From: Abscondita cerata
Lineage: Eukaryota; Arthropoda; Insecta; Coleoptera; Lampyridae
Length of the DNA: 64,000 nt
Direction: 5' to 3'
Assembly (NCBI GenBank): GCA_030710515.1
Contig: JALBCR010003346.1
Location: 62,001 to 126,000, forward strand
Positions 33,553 through 44,940 of this stretch are shown here, piece by piece. Every line of letters begins with the position of its first letter. The first letter of the stretch is position 1. The position numbers and the translations under genes were made by a program. The notes below the pieces were generated by a model. It ran no database searches and was not told where the DNA came from. It saw only the letters and a list, made by a program, of their open reading frames with translations.

Positions 33553-33573
33553 ATGGAGATATCAGGCAGGTCA
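33553..33573 (+). CDS. Possible first coding exon of the 33.8-kb gene
   Basis: ATG at 33553 encodes seven residues (MEISGRS) up to TCA|GTAAGT (33573/33574). An acceptor TTTTAG|G at 33616 gives a 43-nt intron. Continuing to a weak donor at 33705/33706 and splicing to 33838 (acceptor GAGAG) would keep the frame of the large downstream ORF. Splice sites other than the first are weak, so this structure is a hypothesis. Confidence 0.3.
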
Positions 33574-33837
33574 GTAAGTACAACTCTCAGACGCTTGCAT
33601 TGATAATTAATTTTAGGAACGACACGTTCATAACAAACATCATTATGGTATGATGGGGCAACTTCAAATTTTCAACACATCAACCAGAATGAGAAAAAAT
33701 CTAACGTGTATGTACATAAATTCAATAGATTCCTAGTAGTTTATCGAACGGTTACACTCCAAACGACTGGAGATCAGGTAGCCAAATACATCACAACAAC
33801 TACAAACACGAACTCAGTGAGAATTACAATTTGAGAG

Positions 33838-34654
33838 CTCAACATGTCAAAAACAATTTGACAATTTAAACATAAACCCAAAACCTCTGCAAATGAACAG
33901 CTTACCTGGTAAATTTACAAAATCTATCAGCAGATATAGCAGTCTCGAAAAACAGCAAAATTCAAAACCCCCCCAATATAAAACATTATCGGGTCCTAAA
34001 TTACACAAAGCCTTACTCTTAAAACCAGAAAATAAAGCGGTCGTTGATAAGTTAGAAGAAACGTACTGGTCCAAATGGAAACCGAACAAAGATTTACCGT
34101 CCCGTCCTGTTTATCCGAAAACTAAAGGTCTGTACACCGAAAACGAAAAAAATGAAGTACCTTTTACAACTGAAACTGAAACAAAGGAACGAGGAGATTC
34201 GAATGAAGGAATCGCTATCATTCCACAACCAACGGAAGTTATTGAAAATTCTATTATCGCACAGCCATCATTAAGTGAAGTGACCGTTATGGCAGAAGAA
34301 AACGAAAAAGTAAAAGATGAATTGGATTTAGATGAAAAGGTTGCGACTAACACTGAAGTGTCAGTTGTTGACAATAGCAATCCAATTATAATTATGCAAG
34401 AGACGCCTTCCGATTGCGAGTTTACAGAATTAAAACACACCGATTCTTTCATTTTGACTTCGAAAAAGAAAAGTTTGGAAAAATCCCAGTTTCAGCAGCC
34501 CAAGTGTATAAAGTTATTTAAAAATGCTGGGTACACACCGAAACCATCAACAAATTATATAAAGGGTGGTAGTTATCCTTTAAAGTCTTGCTTAAAGAAA
34601 GGTAAGAATGACTCAAAATTGTCGTGCTTGTCGGGACATGCTGTGACTCCGTGA
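33838..34654 (+). CDS. Unidentified host protein, last exon or single exon
   Basis: An ATG at 33893 opens 253 codons; the same frame is open back to about 33821, so an exon start near 33838 is possible. The protein is polar and probably largely disordered: a basic N-terminus (LPGKFTKSISRYSSLEKQQ), a short ordered-looking stretch KALLLKPENKAVVDKLEETYWSKWK cut here into two parts by no obvious boundary (residues about 45-68), a long acidic middle (residues 85-190), and a C-terminus with SYPLKSCLKKGKN near the end. Codon use is mixed rather than homopolymeric, and AATAAA follows the stop by ~85 bp, both supporting a real gene. No known family recognised; nothing TE-like in it. Confidence 0.55.
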
Positions 34655-34739
34655 GAAGTTCTTATCGTCGACCAGGAAAAGCAAACAGATTTACCACATA
34701 GTAGAGCCTTTTGTATATATCTTTATTTTTCTAAACTTA

Positions 34740-34748
34740 CAAATAAAA
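34740..34748 (+). terminator. Poly(A) signal
   Basis: AAATAAAAG about 86 bp after the TGA at 34652-34654; a plausible cleavage signal for the gene ending at 34654. Confidence 0.5.
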
Positions 34749-34759
34749 GGAATATTGTA

Positions 34760-36740
34760 CAGTGCTAGTTTGGTTTTATTATTCAATTACTTCAATTCAA
34801 TTTAGTTTGCAGTTTTCGATTTATAATAAAAATTGGAATTCCGTGGCAAACAGAGACGAGTTTGGTAGCACCTTGCATATTGTTTTATTATTTACAGTCG
34901 ATCCCTTGGTCTTTGTCCCAAATATAAAACTAAGATATGTGTCTTCCACATTTTTCAATACCTAATTTTTCTAAAATAAAAAAATAGAAAAAGTGCTTTA
35001 CATGTTAATTAAAGTTGCTTCAAAATCTATTCAGGGGGCAAATTAATAAACAGGCGTATAGATATCGGTATATAATAAATTGCTTAGAATATCTGTTAAT
35101 AAATCCTTTATCCGCCAATGAAAATTCATTCAAACTGGATCCATCCTTTTCTGACAAATACAAACTTCCTCATTATTACAGGAGTACACATTCTATGTTG
35201 TATTTAATTAAAATACAATCATCTATCCGATATTCTTCAGCTTTGGCTACTATAACAAAAAGAAAGATTCCCGACAAACATTTTTATCTTTTTTACGATA
35301 AAAGTTAAAAGAAGTTAGATTATTTCGCTAGTTGGTGGGGTGATTTAAATTCATGACGGAGGTTACATAAAGTGTGATGGCTTGCTTTGCCAAGATTTTG
35401 CTTTTACTCATTATTTGTCTAATTTGGAAGTTTTGTTAATTGTTTACGTTCAATTAATCCGTTTTACAGTTAATTTAGTAAGTATAAAACAAAAACTTCC
35501 TGGCGTTTCAATGTAATTTCTTTGTTCCTTTTCTAATCTTCCATTAGACTAAATAAAACTATGAATTTATCAAATGTTTTACTTTTCTGTTTGTTTTTAT
35601 TGTTGCTCTGCTCTAGCAGTGTGTTCCAGAGTTTACTATTATTTGCGACAAACATTTAACTTCTAAGGTAGGTACGCCTGGCAAACAAAAATAAAACCCA
35701 TTTTCGAGATATATTTTGTAAAAATTAATAGAGATTGGACATGCAACGTCAAACACACTGTTTGAAACGAAATTATTTGCTAAAGGTTTTTGTTAATCTG
35801 ATTTATTAAAAGAATCAGATTTTGCGTATGTTCCAAAATTCTAAAAATAACTGAAAGACGGACTTCAAACAACTATTAGGATAATTACTGACAAAAAATT
35901 CTAATATTTAATGCTGTTGTTCCAAACCTAGAAAAAATTCTTCGAAATAATTAGAAGCCATATTATACCATTACATAGTTATTTAACACTTACTTTCGTA
36001 TGTAAGCTGCCCTTTCATAGATAGTCAAATACGTAGATAAAACAAAAATCAGTAATCAAAACAGTCTAGTGCCTATTAATGATTTTCTAATATCCGTTTC
36101 TTTAGAATCTATTGGAATTTAACTACATTCTAATAATAGAAAGTTAACTAGAGTTGGTTTTCTGATAAAATTATGGAGGTTTTTTTAAGTTCTAGATATT
36201 AACAATTAAGATATACTATTGAATAATCATTCTAACAATATTTTTCCACAAAAACATCGAAAATGATGTCTAAACACAATATTTTAAACATCTCAAGCCA
36301 TGGGCTTCGAGATGTAAAGGCGCGGTTTAAATAAATAAAAAACCAAATATCTAATTTACTAATTTATTATTCTTAATTGTGAGCATCTAGTCAAATTGAC
36401 TTATAACTGGAAGGTTGCCTATCCCCGATAAATTTGGAGATTTATTTATTCTTTTATCACTCGCCACACCATCCAGTTCAGGGGTGGTTTATTATACTGT
36501 TGGCGGCACTGGTTTTTCATTCAGGTGTCTTCTTATTGAGGTGGTTGTACGGTTTTAAAATCGGAGTATATCCTTCAGTGCATGTAGTATTAATTAAAGA
36601 AAACAATAGCGAGATCTATAAGCATTCTTTAGTTAATATATTTTGACCAGTTTAGAAAAGTATTCGCGCTTATGCTTGCCAAGATCTCACTGCTGCCACA
36701 GTAAGAAAGTGTTTAAATGACTTGTTCTGTACTTATGCCA
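34760..36740. other. No gene recognised
   Basis: A+T-rich. Short frames (for example 35015-35308) have no family resemblance. No repeats noted. Confidence 0.4.
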
Positions 36741-36755
36741 TATCCCAATATAGTA

Positions 36756-37601
36756 CAGGGTGGCTAAACGAAAACGAAACGGCGGCCATGTCGGGTTTGT
36801 AAAGATTTTAAACAGAAAACGCTCGAACACGTCAATTTAGATTGCCAGGGAAACATTTTCGAAAAGTATAATACCACCCCTATCTGTCATCCCCTTAGCC
36901 AGGACGAAACTAACTCAAAAATTTTAAACGGAATAGTGGGTCGAGTTATACCTTGTTTGAAAGGTCTTTCGATTCTCTTTACGGCTATACCTAGTTAAAA
37001 GAATTTTACTTCAGCGATTCTCAAACTATTGACTATTTTAACATTTTAAGTGACATTCTTATTTTTCTTCCCGCTTACGTCGATTTGAGCAAAATCTGTA
37101 TTATTGCATGGAGGTGAACGGTCAAGGTTAATAGAATAGAGAACAGGTTACTTGGTAAGTAAATTTCGCATACCGATCACATCATAGGTATGCCGAGTTT
37201 ACATGTATCGACATGGTGGCCATTTTTAGCATTTGTTGGACTAGTAATTATGTATGATTGTTAATAAATTAATAGTTTGACAAAGAGTTGCCGATTATTT
37301 TCCAAAAAACTGTAAAATGTTAAAATAGTCAATAGTTTGAAAACCGCTGAAGTAAAATCCTTTAAACTAGGTAAAGCCGTAAAAGAATCAAAGACCTTTA
37401 AACAAGGTATAACTCGACCCACTTATTCCATTTAAAATTTTGAGGTTAGTTCCACCTGGCTAAGGGATAACACATAGAGGTGGTACTATACTCTGAAAAT
37501 GTTTCCCCTGGCAATCTAAATTGACGCGTTCGAGCGTTTTCTGTTTAAAAATCTTTACGAACCCGACATGGCCGCCGTTTCGTTTTCGTTTAGCCACCCT
37601 G
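36756..37601. mobile_element. Foldback MITE, ~290-bp arms, Tc1/mariner-type ends
   Basis: The arms 36756-37048 and about 37313-37601 are inverted copies over nearly their whole length (CAGGGTGGCTAAACGAAAAC ... and its complement), separated by about 265 bp. TA lies directly outside both ends (36754-36755 and 37602-37603). No coding frame. The arms have drifted, with small indels, but remain closely paired. Confidence 0.85.
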
Positions 37602-37603
37602 TA

Positions 37604-39849
37604 TACACACGGATGGAGGATCATATTTTATGTCAAAATAATTTTAAAACAATTGTAGCTTGTAATGGTACCAGGCGTATAGTCCAGAAGGCCAGATTGA
37701 ACGTTTAGACAAAACCCTCTGGAAAACTATACAACATAACTTTCGATCAAATAATTTGCAGATCTCCTCAAGCAATATGATGCTTGTGATGCACTCCTAT
37801 CAATCAACCTAGAAGGAGTCACCTTCTTGGTTCAAGCCGGAGGCGGACCGGTAGTGGTGAAGAAATATGACCTCGTAGTCTAAGGTAACACAGGTGAATC
37901 TCACATACTCTTATGTTCGTCTCGTAAATGAAAGAGAGACCGCAGTGTCAAACAGACACTTGTCTCCCGAGTCAGTAGCGCCCCATGTCTATAAAAAAGA
38001 CTCTACTAGAAATACTCACTCTGGAAGTTATCACCTCTCCGCTGTTCCTATCCGTACGCCGACTTTACAGTGACGCGTTTCGCAGAATTTTCAAGAAGTA
38101 GAGGAGGAAAAAGCTGAAAAAGAATGTGAAGTGGGTAAGCCTGCGTATTCAAATCACTGTTGCTATTCAATCACTTACACTCTTTATATACAACTGGAGG
38201 AACCAACATAATCTACTTTAAGTGAAATGCATGTCTTGCGACATAATCTACTTTCTGATGCTAATCATACTACTTAATGTCGATTCTAAAGACCAAAATG
38301 ACGCTAATACAAATTTTGTACTGAATATTTTGAAGGGGTTCTTCCCGGCACCGGCACATTTACATTAAGCACACTAGGCACGTGCCTGGAGCCAACGCTT
38401 TGATGGGCGGCAGCCAAAAATACATGCAGTTGGTCATAATGTGTTCATTCATTGGTGGTATTTAACCAAAATAAAACTTGTGATTTTTTCAAAGTCCACA
38501 AGGAAATTTTCAAACAAGACCATCTTTGACTGAAAGCACTTTTTATCACCATTTAGCTAATAGTGAGATAAGATCAATGAACTATTTAGTTTATTTTCTT
38601 AGTAATAGTTCCGTTTTCTGCGCTCCATGTAAGCTTATTTTTGTTTGAAAATATATAGTTTCTATCAGATCAAGACTTTCGTTTTAAGTTGGTTGTACTG
38701 TATTTTAAGTATATTTTGTTTGCGTTAAAAAGCAAAGTATGTTTCGTTTCTACGTCCGCTGCCATATTTTTTTTGTCCTTTGAGAATTTTAAATTCATCG
38801 TGCTCACACACAATTATGCTTAAAAAGAAATTATTATTTCGATAGTTTTATCAAAGGTTCTCGTAGAAGTTCTTATGCTTGCGGACACTTCGAGTAACTG
38901 TAACGACTGACGGATTGTTTGATTCATGAGAAGAAAACAAAACAACTGTAAGTAAATTGATTGTTTACTCCAGAGAACCAATGTGTTAGTGCTTGGTCGC
39001 GTAGCTAAAAATAAACAAACCAGGATAGGACGCCCTTGCTTATTTTTTCTGTTTTGTCATATTTTATTGTTCGAAATGAAACGAACTGAGGTGGGGTTGT
39101 GAATTTCAAGTTTGATGCTAAATTAATTATTTTGTTTAAAACAAAGACCTCAGTCTCATTTTGTTTCATGAATCTTGTGAATAGTTTTTAAGTAAACCCG
39201 GTATAATCTTGTTGCGGAAGTAAAAGCAAGCGGTACCGCAATTATATCTTTTTACGTTTGGTTTTAAAGATAACGAATGCGTTAATGTAAAAAACACGAC
39301 CGTGGGGTAATCAAAGATTTGTAAGTAAACTTTCATGCATTTCAATAGAAAACCATACGTAATTCATGCTTCTTTCTTTACCACGTTGCCTTTCAAGTGT
39401 TTACATTTTTCCCAGATTTTAGTAAGCATTTGTTGGACGTGTAAAAGATCTCTGGGTGGGGCCCTAATAAAACTCTGAATCTGACTTGGGATAAAGACCT
39501 TTAGTCATCTATAAAGGTAAGTGAGAGACATTTTCTAGGCCTAACCCTTCGCCGTTGAGTAAGTTTGGCACTTGCGTTTTTCAATCACATGTGATAAAGT
39601 TGTGAATTTACTTGAGTTAAAAAATTATCGTTAATGGTATCAAGAGTGCCAAATACCTCTCTGTAATAACAGACTCAACCCCATTGTTTTCTAATAAGGT
39701 ATGTTGGAAATGAGACCTGCTGAACGATTCTTACTATTTAACACTGTATTAAATGTATTAGAATCACATAATAGTTTTAAAATTGTTTGCTTTTTTATCT
39801 TTCTTACGTGGCTATAAGAATTGAAAGTACTAGTTACTAATCTTTGCAG
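37604..39849. other. Mostly non-coding; one candidate micro-exon
   Basis: At 38086-38134 a 49-nt stretch between CGTTTCGCAG and GTGG|GTAAGC could be an acidic exon (NFQEVEEEKAEKECEV). A TATAAAAAA string lies about 100 bp upstream. Not enough to call a gene. No other feature recognised. Confidence 0.25.
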
Positions 39850-40225
39850 GTTTCATGCAAGCTTTATTCTTACAGTGGCAAGAAACTGTTATAATTCTTT
39901 CATTTAAATTCCGCCAAGGCAAATTTTAGTAAGATTGCTGCAAGTTTTAAACCTCCTCATAATATGGCATTACAATATTGCTGCAAGCTTTCATTTTTGC
40001 TCAGACTACCTACAGTAAGATTTCCGCAAGTTCTAAGGTTTGCTTTTGCAAGGTACTGTAATATTTGTTCAAGCTTGTTATCTAAGTTTGCGACAAACTT
40101 GTTATAGTTAGCTTAGCCAACTTGCAGCAAAGTTGTTGCAAACCGTCATTGTTGTCATCACAATATTGCTACAAGGTTCTAAAGTTGTCACGATATGTTT
40201 GTTGCAATCTTGAGACATGCTTACG
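39850..40225. repeat. Degenerate TTGCTGCAAG-type repeat
   Basis: Variants of ATTGCTGCAAG(C/T)TT recur on both strands at irregular 30-60-bp intervals (for example near 39932, 39979, 40025, 40124, 40161), ending in CTTACGTTGCTGTTTGGGAT. It looks like a compositionally constrained, scrambled repeat rather than a clean tandem array. Confidence 0.5.
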
Positions 40226-40661
40226 TTGCTGTTTGGGATTCTATTAACATCAATCACTGTCGTGGGCAATTACTTGACAATGTGTGGTAGTATGTCAATC
40301 TCATGACCGAAATTTAGAATACCAATACAAGATCGAGTGCAAGACTAAATAAGCAAAACCAAGACAATTCGATCTTGTCTTGGTCTTGCGTCTGTCCATC
40401 ACTACAATCATATAACAATGCAAGTAATTTACACTGGCTTACAAGTTCGCATTAAAAAGAAATTAACTCAATGCCCTTTATGTCCCGTGTGCTGCACATT
40501 GACTAAACTTAGTGGGAACATGTGTTGCAAGCTGTTGCCAGGAGACATTCACATTTTACAACTTAGTATAGAATGTATATAGGTAATTTCTTCACAACTT
40601 CTACAAAAGTTGTGATAAGTTAATGCAGTCTCAGATACGTAAAAAGTAAAACGGTAAAGGG

Positions 40662-41042
40662 TTGCGCTTATACAAGGTGGGTAATAGAAACCCTACACTT
40701 TACCAAAACGACAGGAGTGAAAAACCTCTTATCAGAAATGAAATGCTGGAGATTTGGACATATATTTTAGAAAGATTCGGAAAAGTAAGTAAAACTCTCC
40801 AAAATGTTGATACGTCCATTCAAGAACAAACCAACTCTCTGATTCTCTACATATGCGAAAAGAAGGCAATGAATCGATGTGAATGGTGTGGGGGTTTTAT
40901 GACATGTGAGGAAGAGAAAAGTTTATTAATGTTATGATTGACAGACTTAAAAGTGATCTGCTAAAAGAAAAGAAGCATTATTTAGTAGCAGACAAATTTT
41001 TCAGTCATTTCGATCTGAAAACGGAAAATAAGGGTTTAAGGA
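40662..41042 (+). pseudogene. hAT-like transposase remnant, C-terminal part
   Basis: A 91-codon frame (to 40937) and an overlapping frame (from about 40932, MIDRLKSDLLKEKKHYL, then ADKFFSHFDLKTENKG) together resemble the segment before the dimerisation domain of hAT/ZMYM1-like transposases: a run of helices followed by IID-x-L-x-x-EL-x-KRK ... F-x-FL. One frameshift joins them. The frame is cut by the left end of the TTAA element at 41040. Moderate to low confidence because the match is from memory and short. Confidence 0.4.
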
Positions 41043-41552
41043 CGGAGTAACACCTAAAACAAGAAACACTTTTAACAGCTAACAGCTTTAATAGTAATTA
41101 TATTGTTGCAAAAAAAAATTTAATTAATCGATTCAGAAATTCCCTTGAAATTACGCATTTTTTACTTTTCTCTCGACAGCGATCAAATTTTGATCTGAAA
41201 CTTGGCTTTAGATATTGCTGCAACTTACTGCTATAAAATGACGAAGTTTAATATTTGACAATTAAATATCAAAGTAGATATTTACAAAAACTGAATGTGA
41301 AACAGATATTGACAATTTTATAGATTTTGATGTGATCTTTCCAAATTTTTTGCCACCTCGTATCTTTGCCGTTCATGCCGCCATATTGAAAAAATGGCAC
41401 CCAAAAGCAGTTTTTTTTGATAATAACTCCTTTCCGATGCATTTTACAGAAAAACATATCTATACAAAATAAAAAGTAAGAAAATTTCCTACAATTTATG
41501 TAATAACCTTTTTTTCCTAAAATCAATACTTTCGGCGTACGAGCGCCGTAAA
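41040..41552 (+). repeat. TTAA element, left terminal inverted repeat
   Basis: Pairs with 54460-55080. Well-conserved blocks include TCTCTCGACAGCG (41173-41185), CAATTAAATATCAAAG (41260-41275), AACTCCTTTCCGATGCATTTTA (41426-41447, shown in part) and GTACGAGCGCCGTAAA (41538-41553). About 110 bp present in the right arm are missing here. Confidence 0.75.
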
Positions 41553-41705
41553 CCATTATGCATCCAAACCAACGTGTAATATTTACTGTAAACAGTTTAA
41601 ACTGCTCATATTTGTGAATTGTAAATTATAAAAATTATACCAAGGTTAAATATTGTTCCATAGAATGAAAACCCAGCTAACTATGGTCTGTCAAGTCTCC
41701 GGAAG

Positions 41706-41711
41706 TATAAA
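41706..41711 (+). promoter_or_regulatory. TATA box of the TTAA-element gene
   Basis: TATAAA in AAGTATAAAGGAATG, 128 bp before the ATG at 41839 and just inside the left TIR; position suits the element's own promoter. Confidence 0.35.
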
Positions 41712-41838
41712 GGAATGCGTCTCTTATGTCAAGCCCTTCTAAGAAACAACTTGCCATAGCAGAGCTCAATAGAAATATTTAGTCTGAGTCATCAGTACAC
41801 GTTTATCATTTCACAGTGTCGTTTGCATTTATAGAGCC

Positions 41839-41990
41839 ATGGCTTCTAATGAAGTAAACTGTTTTCTTTGTGGTGATATACTACAAGAAAGTGAAGTTAT
41901 TGAAGTGAAGGAAAAGGATTGGAAACTTTTCGTAAGTCAAGTATAAAAGAAGAGGAAAAAATACAAACTTTTTGGTGGTGTAACCATACA
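41839..41990 (+). pseudogene. TTAA-element gene, N-terminal segment (CxxC)
   Basis: ATG at 41839 begins MASNEVNCFLCGDILQESE, a CxxC pair, then VIEVKEKDWKLF. The frame then shifts at a T run (about 41931) and continues RKSSIKEEEK. In the family this N-terminal cysteine module is followed by a stretch ending in a conserved C-R-x-x-Y; here sequence turns into poly-C/poly-A at about 41991, so the rest is lost or unreadable. A GTAAGT at 41932 could also be a splice donor. It is the first part of the gene continued at 43936 and 52790. Confidence 0.5.
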
Positions 41991-42200
41991 AATCCCCCCC
42001 CCTTCCCTAAAAAAAAAAAATAATAAAAAGAAAACGATGCAGCCTGCTTTGGAGAAAAGAGAAAACACCTCTCCCCCAAAACCAATACACACCCCCCCCC
42101 CCACCCCCCCCAAAAAAAACCCATTTTATGTGTTGTTCAGAGAAAAACACAACTTATAACAACAAAAAAAAACACACATTTCCAACCACCAGAATATTTT
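41985..42200. other. Homopolymer block (poly-C/poly-A)
   Basis: Long C and A runs replace expected coding sequence immediately left of mariner 2. Looks like unreliable sequence rather than biology. Confidence 0.5.
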
Positions 42201-42205
42201 TTATA

Positions 42206-43487
42206 CGAGGATGTATTGATATCTAGTTAGCCTAGACCAGTTCCTTGCATAAACAAAATATTGCGTTACCATAGCAACGAACAATAACTTATTAGAAGTG
42301 TCAGTGTAAAGTTTGACGTCAAAAAGTAAACCAGAGTCACGCAATAAATTAAATGAAAAAAGATGTCCACCGAAATTGTGAAAATCGAAAAATTGGAGTA
42401 TCGAGCCATCATCAAGTACCTGTATTTAAAAGGGTTAAGAGGTAAGCAGATTTACGAAGATATGCTTAATACCCTTGGTGATCAATGTCCTTCGTATGCG
42501 ACCGTCAAAAATTGGAATGCAAGCTTCAAAAGAGGTAAATTTTCCATTGAAGATGATGACCGATCGGGAAGGCCAGTTTCTGTGTCAGTCCCCGAAAATA
42601 TCGATGCAGTTCATGACATGATTTTATCAGACCGTCGAATTGGGCTAAAACGGATATCTGAAGCACTGAATATTTCATACGAACGCGTTCATCATATGGT
42701 TCACGTCAATTTGGACATGAGAAAAATTGCTGCAAAATGGATCCCCAAATGTTTGAATGTTGACCAAAAGCGTGCAAGGGTAGAAGCATCGCGTTCGATC
42801 TGTGCTCGATTTGAAAACGATGTAGACTTCTTAAACCGAATTGTTACTATGGATGAGACTTGGGTACATTTCTACGATCCAGAAACAAAGCAACAATCGA
42901 TGGAATGGCGACACTCTGGTTCTCCAAGACCTAAGAAGTTTCGTGTCCAAAAATCTGCTGGAAAAGTTCTTGCTTCAGTTTTTGGGATTGCCATGGAGTA
43001 ATCATGATTGATTTTTGGATAAGGGTAGAACAATAACTGGAGATTACTATTCGACATTACTGACCACTCTACGGAAAATATTAAAGAGAAAAGACGCGGA
43101 AAGCTATCCAAAGGTGTTTTGTTTTTGCAGGACAACGCCCCTGCACACAAATCTCATGTTGCCATGCAAAAATTCGTGATTTAGGGTTTGAATTACTAGA
43201 ACACCCCCTTATTCACCCGATTTGGCTCCGTCCGACTATCACCTCTTTCCTCAACTGAAAAAAGTTTAAAAGGTCGTACATTTTCTTCCAACAAGGAGGT
43301 AATAGAAGCTGTGGAGGTCTGGTTTGCAGAGCAAGAAGAAACATTTTTTTGAAAGGTCTAGAGACGTTGCAGGTCGCTGTAATAAATGTATCCAATTAAG
43401 AGGAGAATATGTTGAGTAATAAAATATTTTGACATTGAAATTTTGTTTGGTTCTATAGTAGGCTAAGAATTTTTCAATATATCCTCG
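42206..43487 (+). mobile_element. mariner transposon (mariner 2), 1282 bp
   Basis: Ends CGAGGATGTATTGA (42206) and the complement at 43474-43487 (TCAATATATCCTCG in part) are inverted, with TA outside both (42204-42205 and 43488-43489). It lies inside the TTAA element gene. Sequence and TIRs differ from mariner 1, so it is another family. Confidence 0.85.
42363..43411 (+). pseudogene. mariner transposase (D,D34D), frameshifted
   Basis: 212 codons are open from 42363 (start MSTEIVKIEKLEYRAIIKYL) through the helix-turn-helix, the ISYERVHHMVH segment and the first catalytic Asp (VTMDETWVHFYDPE). The frame then shifts near 42995. The second Asp (QDNAPAH, about 43130) and third (YSPDLAPSDYHLFPQLK, about 43205-43260) are in other frames, with more frame changes before the end near 43411. 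The motifs give D,D34D of mariner. Inactive as read, with several indels at homopolymers. Confidence 0.88.
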
Positions 43488-43489
43488 TA

Positions 43490-43935
43490 GTGTACATAAA
43501 TTTTTTGTTAAAATATAGTATTTTATAATTTTCTCAAGCTCGTAAAGATGATTAAAAAAAAAAAAAATTTTAAAACCTTTAAAAATTAAAAGATTTAAAA
43601 GCAAAAAAATAAAAAAATAAAAAAATAATTTTTATAAAAATTTTTTAAAAACAAAAAAACAAAAAAAAAAAAAAAAAGAACGTATAAAAAAGAGATTGTT
43701 TTTGCGATGTAATAAATTTTTTTTTAATTTTAAAAAAATTTCAAAAAAAAATAATTTTTTTTTAAAAAAAAAAAATAAAAAAAAAAATAATTAATAAAAA
43801 AAAAAAAAAAAAATTTAAATAAAAAATTTATAAAAAATTTTTTTTTTTTTTTTAATTTTTGTACCTGCCAAAAAAATAAATTTTTTTTTTTTGTAAAAAA
43901 AAAAATTAAAAATAAAAAAAAAAATTTTTTTTTAA
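43490..43935. other. A/T homopolymer block
   Basis: From about 43550 the sequence is almost entirely A and T runs, starting directly after mariner 2. The gene of the host element should continue here. Probable assembly or read error, or a collapsed low-complexity region. Confidence 0.55.
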
Positions 43936-44940
43936 GTGACAATACGTTAGAAGAACGTAAGCGTATTGTAAAGGCAGGCAGCAGTAATTGTTACAGAGGA
44001 TATTCGGTCTAGGGTGTACGAGACAAAACATTATCCTCCATCAGACAACTTTTTTTTGAAGATGTCGAGTCAGATATACCTGAAACTATACTGAATTTTC
44101 CTGGATGGTATAATTTTAAAAGAATAAACGCGCCTCGCTTGACAAATGAAAAAAAAGCATTGCTCTCGCACATTCTGTTATTGCCGCAGCAAGGCCGAAA
44201 TCTTTATATCAACGGTTCAGGTCTGAGTAGCAGTATTTTTATTTAATAAAATATGGATCTCGACAATTGATAGATACTTTATCATCTCTCGGATTTTGCT
44301 CGTCGTACACTGAAGCAATGATGTTCGAAGTTTCAGCTATAATGCGCTCACCATTGAATATCGATGATCAGTCGTTTTCACAGTTTGTTTTCGATAACGC
44401 CGATTTCAACACGCAGATATTAGATGGGCACAACACTTTTCATGGTATGGGTGGTATCCATTGTATGACACCTAAAAGTGCTATTGCTCCTGACCAAAAT
44501 ATTGAACGATTAAAGCAAATGCCGTCTGCAAAAGTCGTAGGTACTTTTGGTGCCATTGAATTGAAAACATTTATGAAGAAAAACGATACGAGCTTGAAAA
44601 CAATAAACATTCAAGACCTTGGTAGCATTCGTGCGGTTGCGGAGATTATACCATCAGTCTCCGACTTATTATGGCTATATGGAAAATCGGTTGACCCGCC
44701 TAGCATACCTGGATGGAGTGGATTCATGGAACAAGCGACAGAAAAACTGCCCTTCGAAAATCATATATTGGGTGCTTGCCCTTTATTAATGATCCACCGA
44801 GTGATTATGACACATTTTGACTGCTCTCTTATTTGCTTCTGAAAAATGTGAGTCATTACATCAGCATACTTGTTTCGTCACTTTTGACCAGCCCTTATAT
44901 TTTAAAGCGCGAGAAATCATTTCTTCATATGATGAGATTT
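43936..44940 (+). pseudogene. TTAA-element gene, central conserved segment
   Basis: Continues the gene started at 41839. Visible parts: DVESDIPETILNFPGWYNFK (about 44055-44115), IALAHSVIAAARPKS (44160-44204), then a 191-codon frame from 44267 with LIDTLSSLGFCSSYTEA, FVFDNADFNTQILDGHNTFH, MGGIHCMTP, and DLLWLYGK ... PGWSGFME. After a frame change near 44825 it reads on to CFVTFDQPLY at about 44865. These blocks define a multicopy insect/animal protein family of unknown biochemical role. Several frame changes, mostly at homopolymers. The homopolymer block at 44941 and the Gypsy insertion then interrupt it. Confidence 0.7.

Noticed and set aside
40344..40392. CAAGACAA/TTGTCTTG inverted repeat
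   Set aside because: Stem only about 9 bp; isolated, could be chance.
41897..42124. Gly-rich minus-strand frame
   Set aside because: Comes from poly-C runs in a suspect sequence block.
43730..43942. 70-codon Lys/Phe frame in poly-A/T
   Set aside because: Pure homopolymer translation.
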